Source: Panopea generosa (Eukaryota > Mollusca > Bivalvia > Adapedonta > Hiatellidae). From it: DNA of 64,000 nucleotides. The notes under the pieces are model-generated. The model ran no database searches and had not been told where the DNA came from. It saw only the letters and a program-made list of their open reading frames with translations. This document shows, one piece after another, positions 12,801 to 22,600 of the stretch. The DNA lies in the NCBI GenBank assembly GCA_029582155.1, contig CM055901.1:1042501-1106500 (forward strand), read 5' to 3'. The translations under genes were made by a program, and so were the position numbers. Each line of letters begins with the position of its first letter. Position 1 is the first letter of the stretch.

Positions 12801-15800
12801 TCTGTTGAATATTTTTTTAATGCAATTTTCAACACATTACAGAATGATTATACATTCAGTTTTATTGATTGAGGAAGACCTTGTGTCTCTCAAGTTTATA
12901 TATGGCTAATGTATATAACTGTTATATAAATGATGTCAGCTCACCCAATCATCATTTCGGTCCTGGTATCCACTTGCAGGTACACCAGTATTATATTGTA
13001 TACAATCTTCTACCCAAGTCATTGACTATTTCCCCAACTATTTCAGAGGTGGGAGAATCATGACCATAGACCTTAACTACCGGTATGCCAAATTATCACA
13101 GAGATTGTGGCTGGGTGGAAATTCAAACTCACACTCCCTGGATTAACAGGCATGCTACATACTGAGCTAGCTGGTCCTAGTTTCATAGTTAACAATTAAG
13201 ATATCGGCTGTTGATTGAGTAGTAGCTGCATTATTTGTAATGGGTAAAGGGATGCAAAGTGAAAATAGTTTTTGGAATAAATGCTTTACTCTACACTTAC
13301 ACACATTGAGCTCTATTCATGTTCCAAGTCTCATAAGATTCACTTCCATACTCTTAAAGATTGAAACAAGAATTTATGGTAATGGACAGAGTCAGAGGGC
13401 CATAACTATGTGAAAAATCATCGAAACAAAACACAACAATTTTGTGCATCTCAACTTGGTTACTAATTGATGTACCCTATTAAGCAAGTTTCATAAAATT
13501 CCAACCAGAGGTTGTAGAAAAATAGCTCTGACAAACATACATAGGCAAAAACATGGATTTGTTAATGAATATAATTAAAGGGCTATAACTTTGTAAAAAA
13601 ACCATTGAACTGAAACACAAAGACAATATACCCATATCTACTTGTTAGTTATGCATTCTAGCAAATTTCGTAAAATTCCAACCAATTGTTGTAGAGAAAA
13701 TATTTTTCTAGACAAGAATTTGAGGATGGACAAACTTATTATTCCCCCAAATTTCTTTTATATAAACTAGTATTGTCATGTCAGTTCTGAAAATAAGTCT
13801 TAAAACCATTACAATAAAAAACTGATAAAATTAAAATAATTTTGAAGTAGCCGTTTTAGTGTTAGCTTGCAACAAATCTATGAAACAGGATGCCTTTTAA
13901 CCATTTAACAGAGTTATGCCCCTTTTTAAAAATATATTTATATGAAATCAGTGTCATCAAAGATATATCATTTTGACAAAATTATACTAAAGAAACTTCT
14001 AAAATAAAAAATGTTTAGGCTTTAAACCTCCCAGTTATGTTCAGTACTATGGCAACATGTAACATTTCAAATAAAATAATAAAAATAAACTGAAGCATCA
14101 ATCATTGAAATTCACTTAAATGTCTCACTTAGATTTGCATTCCCTTTTATTGATGGTTAATACAAATCCTGTCCTAAAAATGTTTGAATAGAAATTGTGA
14201 ATTTTTGTTACAGATAAGTTGTTGTTGTTGTTGTATGGTGTTTAGCGTCGCTTTCAACAATTTTTCAGTCATATCGCGATGGTGTCTACTTGAGACAGTA
14301 TTCTGAGCGCTGTCACACTGGAGTATCATGCCGCAGACACATGGTATGATACCCCACCCAGTCACATTATACTGACACTGGGCTGACCAGACCTAGAACT
14401 CTCCTCTAAATGCTGAACGTCAAGCGAGGAAGCTTCTGGTACCATTTTTAAAGTCTTTGGTATGACCCGGCCGGGGATCGAACACACGACCTTCCGTATG
14501 CGAGCGGACACTCTACCACTAGACCACGCCACGGTCTTTGCAGATAAGTAAAGTAGAGCATATTAAGTTAAAGCTGAAGTCTATTATATACTGCAATAAG
14601 GCCATAATAAATTAATTGCTAGATTATCATCACCGCCTGCCCCCCCTTATTTTCATTCTGCTCTGACCATTTTTATTTTCATAAAAAAAAAAAAAAAAAA
14701 ATAAATACATGTATATTTTTTTTTATTTACGAAAAACATCAAAAAATTTAAAAATGAAAATAAAATCCTCCCGCCCTCCCTGTTTTTAAGAAAAATTTGG
14801 AGGATAATCTAGCAATTCATTTATAATGGCCTATGACATTACTGGATGCAAAAAAAAAATATATGAACATTTTATTGGATTTTATCAAACAGATGTATTT
14901 TAGAGCTGCTGAGAACTTCTTTTTTTTTATTTAAATTTACTGTCTTAAAAAACACCAAAAAAACCTGGTCAACACACATGCCCAGTTATGAATTTGTGCA
15001 TTTTTAATACATTCCTGTTACGAGTATTGAAAAAATACTTTTAAAAACTTCTCCATATGAATGTTTTTAAACTGTTGAAGTCGTGATTACTGTATGTCAT
15101 TCACAGTTTATTACCTGTATATTATATATAACATAGAGAATTGCCTAAACATATTTAAAATCATAACTTCTCCTACTTTGAAGTTAAGATTAAATTTATT
15201 GCAATTATTAAGGCGTGCAAACAATTCAATTCTGTTAATAAGTTAAAATAAACACACCAGAAGATTATCCATACAAAGACTTATATTAATCTTACCTTAA
15301 TGCCAGTTTATCAACAAGCAGTAAATCACATTTTTTATGAAATTCTCAAAGAGCACAAAATGTAGGTAGTATAGTCATGTAGTATTACTTTTCTGATCTC
15401 ACCAGGGTACTATAAATAATTAAGATTATTATTGTTGAGACCTGGCATGAACTGACACACTATTATACTTCAACTGACCCTATATCAGATGGCACACTCT
15501 TTTACGGATATGCCTAAAATTGGTCTCTTATAATGTGTTCAATATATGATATATGCACACTGGTATAAAATAATTTTATAGCATTTTAACCTGAATATAA
15601 AATCTTGATATTGATACAGATATGCTTGATTTAGTATAAAAAAATTTTTGGCAAGTGCAGTTTATATAACAATGGTATACTTAAGAGCTATTTTTTCTTA
15701 AATTACGTGGTAAAGTGTATTTTTATTTTGATTGTCATTAGTGTAGGTATCGGAGAGTATTTTGTGAAGTTTTAAGCAAAATTTATCCATACACTTTTTC

Positions 15801-18800
15801 AAAGAAACGCTATATTTTCATTGCAAAATTGAAAAACAATAGACACTCGGTCGAAATTATTTTATTTTTAAAAATCTTAAACAGCTTATAATTACCATTT
15901 CCATGACAATTATTATATGCATGCATCTTTGTATTAAATTTTGTTAAATACTAGATGTAAACAATTTTGATTTTTTTTCCCGCATTGCTTGTAAAATGTA
16001 CATTGTTTTGCCAAATTTCAAGGACGGGTATGTTTATGAAGAGGTAATAATACCAAAAATCTGTATGGTAACATGTTTTTGTATTTTTGATATTGCATGA
16101 ACATAAATCAAACTTAAATACTGGGAAGTTTCATAAAATTCTATCCTGATAATCCATAGGTAAAAAAAAGACAAAAACTAGAAATCAGCCTTAAAAGGAC
16201 ACATGGAAATCTTTAAACATATTCACTCAACACTAATTTTGAAAGGGAAAAAAAACACTAAAATTTATGATGTCAAAGTGATATTGAAATACAACAACAG
16301 CTATGTCATTATCTTTTGTTTTTCTGATTTATAAAGGACATAACTTTAGTGCACTTTAAGTTATTTACAATTTGACAATTTAGGTTAGATATTACCAACT
16401 CAGGTACTTAGCTTAAGACCATTATAATTAATTGCTAGATTATCATCCAAATTTTTCTTAAAAACGGGGAGGGCAGGAGGATTTTATTTTTTATTTTCAT
16501 TTTTAAAATTTTTGATGTTTTTTTTTATTTTTATGAAAATAAAAAGGGTCGGGGCAGCATGAAAATTAGGAGGTGGGCGGGAATGATAATCACGCAATTA
16601 ATTTATTATGGCCTAAATATGTAAATCATGTTTCAAAGTTATTAGTGTTTATATATATATACCTCTTAGTGTAACATATAGTAAAATTTAACATGTTTTT
16701 AATAACATTAAATAGTTTGCACTGAGTCTGTCACAATTGAACTGTTTCAAAGTTGATTAATAAGCTGAATACAAGCTAGGTACTTTGCATGTTGCATTTT
16801 ATAACAGGATTTTAACTTTTTATGTTCACTCTAACTTTAATGATTTCTTAAATTTAAACAATCTTGTTAATGATTACTATTCAATACAAACACTAGAGTT
16901 GTTTTTTTTTATTTTATTTTTTTTTTAAAAACTGCATGTAAACCTAGTTATCAACTGTTCATATGGCTCAATTTTTACATTAAGTTTTAGTACAATACAA
17001 TTCTGATTTAGCTATTTTTAAAACACTGTCTAACTAAATAACTCAAGATATCAGACGCATATATATGAAATAAAAAATACTTGTACTCCAATATGTATAC
17101 AATCCAATGTTTGATAAAAACATGTAAAAGAAACAAAATATTGGAGAAAATAAAAAACATTTTCCTCCCTGAAACTTGCTAGAATGAAGCATTTTGTTTT
17201 ATTATGATATTGAAAAAAAAATTGGGTGAGTCCCCTGTATCCTTACTAGCAGAAGACACTCCTCCTACACTCTCACTCCAAGTCCTAGCTTCCAGGGCAT
17301 GATGTACCATGTTCAAAGCTAAGTGGAAGTTATTCCTTTAACATAATTTATAGTTTTTCTTTGGATAAAAATGTTTAAAAGTCACAGAAGTATTGGAGTA
17401 AATAACAACCATTTCCCCCTCTAAAATATACTAGAATGCAGCATTTGTTTTTTATATACATATTTTTTTCCAGGAGTACCCCACAACTGCAAACATCCTT
17501 CTAACACTCTCCTCCTCCCAACAGTGCATTTTTATAAGGTATTGGATTTAAAACCAAGTAAAAAGTATTTTTTTACAGTAATTCATAAATCTTATATTTT
17601 TTTCTTAATAAAATTGTTTCAAAGTCACAAAATATTTGAGTAACGGTAACTTACAAACATATTTTTTTAATCCTACCTAAGGAAAAAACATTATATACTT
17701 AAACATATGGATTATTATTTCTATGTACACTTAATTATGAACAGCATGCACCAAAATTTTAATGCAGCATGCACCAAAACTTTAATGCAGAGTTAAGTCA
17801 AATGTGACTTTTTCATCCTTGACTTTGAGGTATGTTACATCTTCACATGTATAAAATATTAATATGATGCACAAACCAGAGTAAAATCTATTTCATTTTG
17901 GCATATGACCCTGACTGACCTTTAAAGATTATTAATCTAAATCAACTTTAAGTTAAGTTTAAAACAGTTTCAAATTGGTATCTAAATGTTAATAATGTCT
18001 GTAGCGCAGAATCAATCTAAATGTCAAGCTGTATCATTTAAATACATACTGGTATATACAGGTCTTGATCATTATTCTATGATGTATATGTAAGTCTAAT
18101 TTCTATGAAGATCTGTTTACAGGTGCAGATTTAAAGAAAAAAATAAAAATTTGTTTTAATTTTATTTTATTCTTATGCATTGTAATCATATTAATATATA
18201 CATTGTTTTGTTTGTAATTGTAAGTAATGATGTCTATAACAAAAATATTATAAATTACTGTGACAGATTAAGTTTATTATTTCATGCATCCATTTATGTG
18301 ATATCTTAATCTTAATAGTGTAGAATAACTTCGCATTCGTGTTATTAATACTGGCATGTCAATCATACTTCAAAAACAATACATTATACATAAAATAGTA
18401 CTCAAGTTATCTACAAATAGATAACATATGTGTTGACCATTAACACCTTCTTGCTATATTAAAGATTCACAGCTAGGTATTCTAATATTACTGATTTCGT
18501 ATCACGACTTGTTTGCAGATTACTCAGGTGTTGAGATACACAAATAAAACTGCTGATCTAAGAAGTGTTTTATGGCCTCAATAACCTACAATACACATAA
18601 CCATTAAATATTTAATAGATCTATAGTAGAGCGTGAATTAACCAATACACCACAGTAGCAATCAATAACCTATATTTATCACTTCTATGTTTTCGTTCAC
18701 CAATGACCAGTTTATCACAGCCCTTATCAAAGCAAGTTCAATAAATTAAAATGAATTAACACAATAAATTTCAATGTACGTAGGTAAGCATTAAATGTGT

Positions 18801-18998
18801 AATTCAATAAACCAATAGATACGCTTGTGTGGTTAGTAGTACCGATAAAATGGCGTACAGAAGCAAGCGCGATCGTGAATAACAAGACTCAGCACGAAAC
18901 CTGCAAATTCGCCGAGTAGAAACTAATTAAAAACTATGTTTTAAACTTACCCTTAGAATATCCAAATCAACAACGCATCTGAGAGCACGGCGTGGCAT
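2078..18998 (-). CDS. SPATA6: SPATA6-family protein, 5' part of gene (six coding exons, 3' end outside window)
   Basis: Coding exons in transcript order: 18998-18951, 12044-11907, 10280-10232, 5564-5392, 3438-3340 and 2193-2078. All have AG acceptors and GT donors and the phases join without a break, giving 207 codons plus two bases. Recognition rests on the family's N-terminal domain: the start MPRRALRCVVDLDILR, then APGVWLPSREGVYLSI, FGQYRNT, the block REFLFPYPSLCPAY, and ISPKLEFSTKTVIKE near residues 139-153. In mammals SPATA6 is needed for the sperm head-tail coupling apparatus; a related role here is inferred. The start was chosen because the short first exon opens with ATG, is in phase and has a GTAAGT donor. 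Intron 1 is about 6.9 kb and full of mobile elements. The protein is incomplete: vertebrate homologues continue well past this point. Exon 4 also has a long opposite-strand reading frame, but the splice sites and homology fit only the minus strand. The gene is head-to-head with FAM32A. Confidence 0.9.
2990..3248 (+). mobile_element. Helentron-like element A, 5'-truncated copy
   Basis: The right end is GGACTTCATCC (stem GGA/TCC) followed by CGGTGAGTTAA, the family's 3' signature. The body carries the phrases 'aagggccataactgtgcc' and 'caatgagtggttgcatagat'. It closely matches the copies ending at 5088 and 45443. Both strands contain reading frames of about 80-110 codons, but these recur in other copies and are a by-product of the repeat, not genes. 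Confidence 0.7.
3731..5155. mobile_element. MITE (AGGCCATAATAAAT family) interrupted by a nested insertion
   Basis: The left half (3731 to about 3875) begins AGGCCATAATAAAATAATTG and runs into the A-rich core seen in the intact copies at 12277-12482, 14599-14832 and 16416-16614. The other part of the core, with 'aaaatcctccc' and 'aagaaaaatttgg', resumes at about 5095 and stops near 5155 without the right terminal repeat. About 1.2 kb of a different repeat separates the two halves. Confidence 0.7.
3876..5088 (+). mobile_element. Helentron-like element A with about six tandem internal units
   Basis: The left end is ACAGAG followed by the perfect hairpin TTGTC-AGAA-GACAA (3882-3895). The right end is the hairpin GGAC-TTC-GTCC (5068-5078) followed by CGGCGAGCTAA. 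In between, a unit of about 155-190 bp containing 'aagtccaaaaagggccataact' recurs from about 4006, 4198, 4362, 4528, 4684 and 4861. The element lies inside a split MITE, so it is the younger insertion. It encodes no recognisable protein, so it would be non-autonomous. Confidence 0.7.
5611..6088. mobile_element. TTAA-flanked MITE, copy 1 (about 478 bp)
   Basis: The ends are perfect inverted repeats, AGGGATTATATTGGCA on the left and TGCCAATATAATCCCT on the right, with TTAA directly outside each end (5607-5610 and 6089-6092). A second copy at 39938-40407 has the same ends, the same TTAA flanks and a closely similar interior. TTAA duplication is the hallmark of piggyBac-type transposases, so mobilisation in trans by such an enzyme is inferred. 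No protein is encoded. It lies in SPATA6 intron 3, just upstream of the fourth coding exon. Confidence 0.88.
6380..6780. repeat. Degenerate tandem repeat with 'gtttccatggtaacagaaaa' units
   Basis: Three diverged units of about 145 bp each contain 'ttttgtaattttg..tatttgtttcca.ggtaacag' followed by 'attg.aaatgaaaa'. The same unit forms the array at 11105-11790. No coding potential is shared among the units. Confidence 0.65.
6782..6926. mobile_element. Small inverted-repeat element of the 'gctgcttaagacaggttt' family
   Basis: The left end reads AAACCTGT and the right end ACAGGTTT. The interior carries 'agcagccacttgccttaaacagtcac' on one side and 'ggctgcttaagacagg' on the other, so the two halves are partly complementary. 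Remnants with the same phrases occur near 35408-35575, 46821-46921, 47477-47655 and 47930-48015, which indicates a dispersed MITE-like family. Confidence 0.55.
7145..7290 (-). repeat. Probable retroelement 3'-end fragment, paralogous to 52970-53095
   Basis: 'caggttgggccacaagttctagcaacat' here resembles 'gggttgggctacaagttttaacaacatt' near 53030, and both are preceded by A/T-rich tracts. Read on the minus strand, this copy has an AATAAA-containing segment (from 'tactttattgcat'), so it may be the 3' end of a minus-oriented retroelement. Family assignment is a guess. Confidence 0.4.
8891..9350 (+). mobile_element. Element starting AACAAGAG plus hairpin, third body type
   Basis: The left end AACAAGAG (8891-8898) runs into the hairpin GCTGT-TGATAAG-ACAGC. 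The body has 'aggcaagagttatctcact' and 'cattgagtggttgttgtgat', clearly related in style to element A ('caatgagtggttgcatagat'). I could not define the right end; the given boundary is approximate. Confidence 0.45.
10941..11103. mobile_element. MITE of the AGGCCATAATAAAT family, copy with damaged left end
   Basis: The interior carries 'aattgctagattattgtcc' on the left and 'ataatctagcaattaatttattatggcct' on the right, which are inverted copies of each other. The core includes 'gaaaataaaaaggatcggggcagcat'. The outer left terminal bases are altered. It lies in SPATA6 intron 2. Confidence 0.7.
11105..11790. repeat. Tandem array of 'gtttccatggtaacagaaaa' units
   Basis: About five units of roughly 140-150 bp share 'attttgtaattttgg..tatttgtttcca.ggtaacag' and 'tatagcaaaaggcact'. 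They belong to the same family as 6380-6780. The array abuts the MITE at 10941-11103 and lies just downstream, in transcript direction, of SPATA6 exon 2. Confidence 0.65.
12277..12482. mobile_element. MITE of the AGGCCATAATAAAT family, full copy
   Basis: The terminal repeats are 'gggccattctaaattaattgctagattatcatcc' on the left and 'gatgataatctagcaattgatttattatggcct' on the right, about 33 bp and nearly complementary. The core is A/T-rich with 'gggagggcgggaggattttattt' and 'aaaataaaaagggtcggggagg'. No protein is encoded. Confidence 0.8.
13105..13185 (-). mobile_element. tRNA-derived SINE head, fragment
   Basis: Read on the minus strand, the sequence has an A-box-like TAGCTCAGTATGTAG and a B-box-like GAGTTTGAATTTC about 35 bp apart, as in RNA polymerase III promoters of tRNA origin. 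It lacks a proper acceptor stem and is not a functional tRNA gene. It belongs to a different SINE family from 14220-14540. Confidence 0.5.
13400..13745. repeat. Two diverged units of a 'gggccataact' type repeat
   Basis: Two units of about 180 bp share 'gggc.ataact.tgt.aaaaa', 'gcaa.ttt..taaaattccaacca' and 'gttgtagagaaaata'. They resemble the bodies of the Helentron-like elements, but no defined terminus was found. Confidence 0.5.
14220..14540 (-). mobile_element. tRNA-derived SINE (family 1), intact copy with 9-bp target duplication
   Basis: Flanked by perfect direct repeats CAGATAAGT (14211-14219 and 14541-14549). On the minus strand it starts with a tRNA-like head: A box 'tggtctagtggtagagtgt', B box 'gtgttcgatcc'. 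A body follows with 'gtatcatgccgcagac'-type sequence, and the tail is a CAA microsatellite, seen on the plus strand as (TTG)n. A second intact copy is at 41362-41678; truncated copies are at 33755-34193 and 45505-45720. It lies in SPATA6 intron 1. Confidence 0.88.
14599..14832. mobile_element. MITE of the AGGCCATAATAAAT family, full copy
   Basis: The left end is AGGCCATAATAAATTAATTG and the right end is complementary ('gcaattcatttataatggcct'), with about 30 bp of near-perfect inverted repeat extending into 'ctagattatcatc'. The core is in the opposite orientation to the copy at 12277. The exact target duplication is unclear; TA fits the left flank only. Confidence 0.82.
16416..16614. mobile_element. 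MITE of the AGGCCATAATAAAT family, full copy
   Basis: The ends are 'aagaccattataattaattgctagattatcatcc' and 'aatgataatcacgcaattaatttattatggcct'. The core shares 'acggggagggcaggaggatttt' and 'aaaaagggtcggggcagcatg' with the other copies. It lies in SPATA6 intron 1. Confidence 0.82.
17090..17670. repeat. Degenerate tandem repeat, about 270-bp period
   Basis: Units beginning near 17110, 17360 and 17615 share 'aaaatgtttaaaagtcaca', 'atattggagaaaataa' and 'ctagaatg.agcattttgtttt'. The sequence is AT-rich and non-coding, within SPATA6 intron 1. Confidence 0.5.
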
Positions 18999-19611
18999 TT
19001 TACTGTTGTTCCAAACCACAGTTTTACAATTTATGTAAGTTTAAATGATGAGTTAATGAATTATTTACAAATTGACAACACCAACTGAACTCTCTTTCCC
19101 CCGTTGCTCCGATTCCAAGGACGCCCTTCTGATCAACCAATCATAATGCGCAAACTGTCATTATGTCGGGAATAATAATTGTACCAAAATATTTGGTTCA
19201 TATGACTCTTCAATTTTGTTTTTAAAATCTTTTAAAATCGAGTTGTTAATAATTTTTAATGTAAAAATTAAACGTATCCGACTAAATAAATATATTATGT
19301 AATTATTAGTGATTGTTTCATAATCAATATCGTAAAATTAATGGATACTCCCTAAATAAAACCGGAAGCAAGGTGATTCGTACAAATAACGTTTCACCCA
19401 AAATTACTATTTTTTTATGTTTTTGCTTATACCTGATTATTTTTTCAAATATTGTTTTCCAGTTAAATAAAATATTACGCCTTAATATGATAGCCTCTTC
19501 CACAATTTTTTGTTATATAAATAAAAAAGGTAAACTCAGTTTATATACAATTTAATTATAACTCGAAAAGTCATAAGAACGAATTTACTTTACAAGATAT
19601 CATAAACAAAG
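18999..19611. promoter_or_regulatory. Probable bidirectional promoter between SPATA6 and FAM32A
   Basis: The start codons of the two divergent genes are 613 bp apart. The interval contains a CCAAT box (19137-19141) and, a few bases on, the palindromic core TGCGCA (19147-19152) that matches the centre of NRF-1 sites. Local base composition is richer in G and C near 19090-19130. No TATA box is obvious near either start. Both 5' UTRs should lie here. Co-regulation is inferred from the geometry alone. Confidence 0.55.
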
Positions 19612-22600
19612 ATGTCTGCCTACGACAATGTAGCTCGCGGTAGCCTGAAATTGAAAGGCGTTTCTGAACACAAAATAAAAAAGTAAGTGTTTGACTACTA
19701 TGTTTGAAGAAATGATTGAAATCAGCTAACTAAATCAGTAATTATTTGTAAGGGAGAAGAAATGAAATACTTTGTACGGGGCATATACATTTCCAGTATA
19801 TTTAGACATGTGTTTTCGCGATTGAGAATACACTCATGGGTTTCTCTAAAATCTACAATGACTTACAGAGACCGATGCAGACACATTATTTGATTCACGA
19901 CTACATGGAAAATATTTTCAAAATAATTTTGATAATTACTGATAAAAAAGGAAAATTGAAAGTGTGACCTAAATAACAGGATAAGAATGTTTTTGGCTTG
20001 GTTCTACAGAGGCCAGCCTCTAAGTATCAAGATAGGTTTTGATTTCCTGTAAGGTACTCTGTTCAAAATGAAAAAAAATCAATACAACGCAATATGGCGC
20101 AGGGTTCCATCAAATTAAGATACATTCTGTATTCTACGCTTTATTTTACAATACGGTGTAGTCTTGACCATCTTCTATGATTTCTTTTCTTGTCTCAGTT
20201 TATTAAGCCATTAAACTAGGCCATTAATTATACTGTCTCTAAACATAACAGCGATTATTGTTATCAATTGGCGAAATATTAATGAGGTTAGTCCATTTTA
20301 ATATAGGTTGGATACCATTACTCCAATTGTATTTATTTGGTAACAGATTAGTTGGATTAGTTAGTTATTATATAACATTTTGGGGTAAAATGTTTAAAAG
20401 ATATCCTGATAATTAGTATATGTTACAGTCCATCTTTCTTCACCTTTTGCATGAGTTCAAAGAAAATATAGGCTGTGCCACAACTAACTCAGTTTTTGTT
20501 GTTTCTGTTCTTTACTTATGTAACGTGCACCAAGCGGATTATGCACACAACTACTAATATATATGATATATATGAATTTTTCTTGGGCTACTTGCCGTTT
20601 GATTTAAGATAAATAGTGAAATAATTTTCCTCAAGCTACTTTGCTTTATGATTGGATGACAAATGATTGAACAAATGATTCGTGTTTAAAAAGAATAATC
20701 ACGTACAATTAACTTCTACATAATTATAAAACCAAATTAAAAAAAAGGTTTCGAACTAACATTTCAAACAAACGTTTCGCACAACACTATGCCCAGAACT
20801 CTGTTTTAAATAAATAAAACTAGTTCTGCAGCACTCCAAACAAATGCCCAGGACTCTGTTTTAAATAAATAAAACTTGTCCTGCAGCATTCCAAACTCGA
20901 AACTCGGATCTGCACCAAAGTATCAGACTTACGTCTCAAACACTTGCTCAGGACTTTGTTTTAACTAAATAAAACTAGTCCTGCAGCACACCAAACTCGA
21001 AACTCCAAGCTGCACCAAAGTATCAGACTTACGTCTCAAACACTTGCTCAGAACTTTGTTTTAACTAAATAAAACTAGTCCTGCAGCAATGTTCCAAGCC
21101 TGTCCCAACACCTGTCTGAGACAAACAATGGTACCCAACAGACTACGACCCGGAACACTGTTCATAAGTTTCAGAGGGTTCTGTAACTCTGAGTTGAAAA
21201 CTGCACTTCTGGGAATCCCTCGTTCACTTGTTACCTCGGTCCAAAGTCCCAGCCTGTATTACCAAATAATAATAATTAATAAATTAATTATGCAAAGTCT
21301 TCTTGCAGCTCCTTCTCCGTGGAGTTGTAACATCAGACTGACAAGAATACAGGCGGTCAGCTGGTTATATAGCAGAAGTCACATGACCTAGTCACATGGC
21401 TTCAAACGGGCATCCTTAGTGTTGTACCACCACATAATGAAATTCGAGATAATGCAATTCAATTGAATTACCATCCTTAATCAAATTCAGCGTCTACCTG
21501 ACGGTTTATTTACTACGTTTTCTGTACGTTTATTAATGTAACTTAATAAACAATAAGGAATACTTAGACTATTCATATATAAAAGGTAAATATAAAGTTA
21601 CCAACCAACAGAAAAGTATAGCGGCGTAACAAAATACACCGATGTTATGGATTTCTATATGTACAAGGCGTTTTTCGTCACACTTACATCATGATCATAG
21701 GTTTATATAAATATATGCATCTAAACTGTCTTGTATGCAATATAATGACACATTGGCTCATGGCTGTGAGTAATGGCAATGTACAGGCAATCTACAACAG
21801 CTTATAGGCAACAGTAGCAAACCCCTGCATAGCAATGTTACGGGAAGCTGAAAATATACATATAATACTTTTAAAAGTAAATGCTTTGTATATACTCCCT
21901 CATAAAACAATATTTGCATTACTGATTTTTGGAATCACTCCCTACTTGACACGCACCGTAACTCTGCTATCTTTTAACTCCAAACAGGCATGGTTACAGG
22001 TTAGCTGTAAAATAACCACTTCCAAAACGTACATGCAAGATGTTAATATGTAAAAACTTGACAGCCTCATGTTATCCATTTATATAAATCAGTCCTAAAT
22101 TCGAAAACTGTTCAGAAATAGATGCGACCTTTCAACAACAATAACCAACTAAGATACACAACTAATCGATACAAATTCAACTGTGCATTAATGATTTAAT
22201 TGCACAGAAAAATACTAACCTCCATATAATATACTTTAAAGCAAGGACAAACGATATTTTGTTCTGACTACTCTTCAAAACTAAACTGCCCAAGATGATG
22301 AACCTCTTTCAACTGACTTTCTAACAACAGAATCACCTGACCAAAAAATGGCGGGAAAAAAGGTAAAAATTCAAAGTACTAAAGTACTGAAAAACGCACG
22401 GCATAGCATAATCATAAAATGGTTAAAATGAGCGAAACTCGAGTCTTCTACATGTATATATAGGTTATCGTTGAACAATATTAGAATGAGTCATTTTAAT
22501 GGTGATTTACCTCTGATGAAAGTGAGTCACACCATTAATAAACGCATGAGAGCTAAGGCGTAGCTCAGTTGGGTAGGGATGACCCCCTACCACAATGATC

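Noticed and set aside
14220..14540. A functional tRNA gene at the SINE heads (14470-14537, 41610-41678, 37338-37400, 35160-35230, 38770-38835).
   Set aside because: A and B boxes are present, but the acceptor and other stems do not pair, and intact copies carry long non-tRNA bodies with target duplications.
21089..21391. A 100-codon gene starting MFQACPNTCLRQT.
   Set aside because: It lies in the LTR-like block, has no known motif and no splice support.
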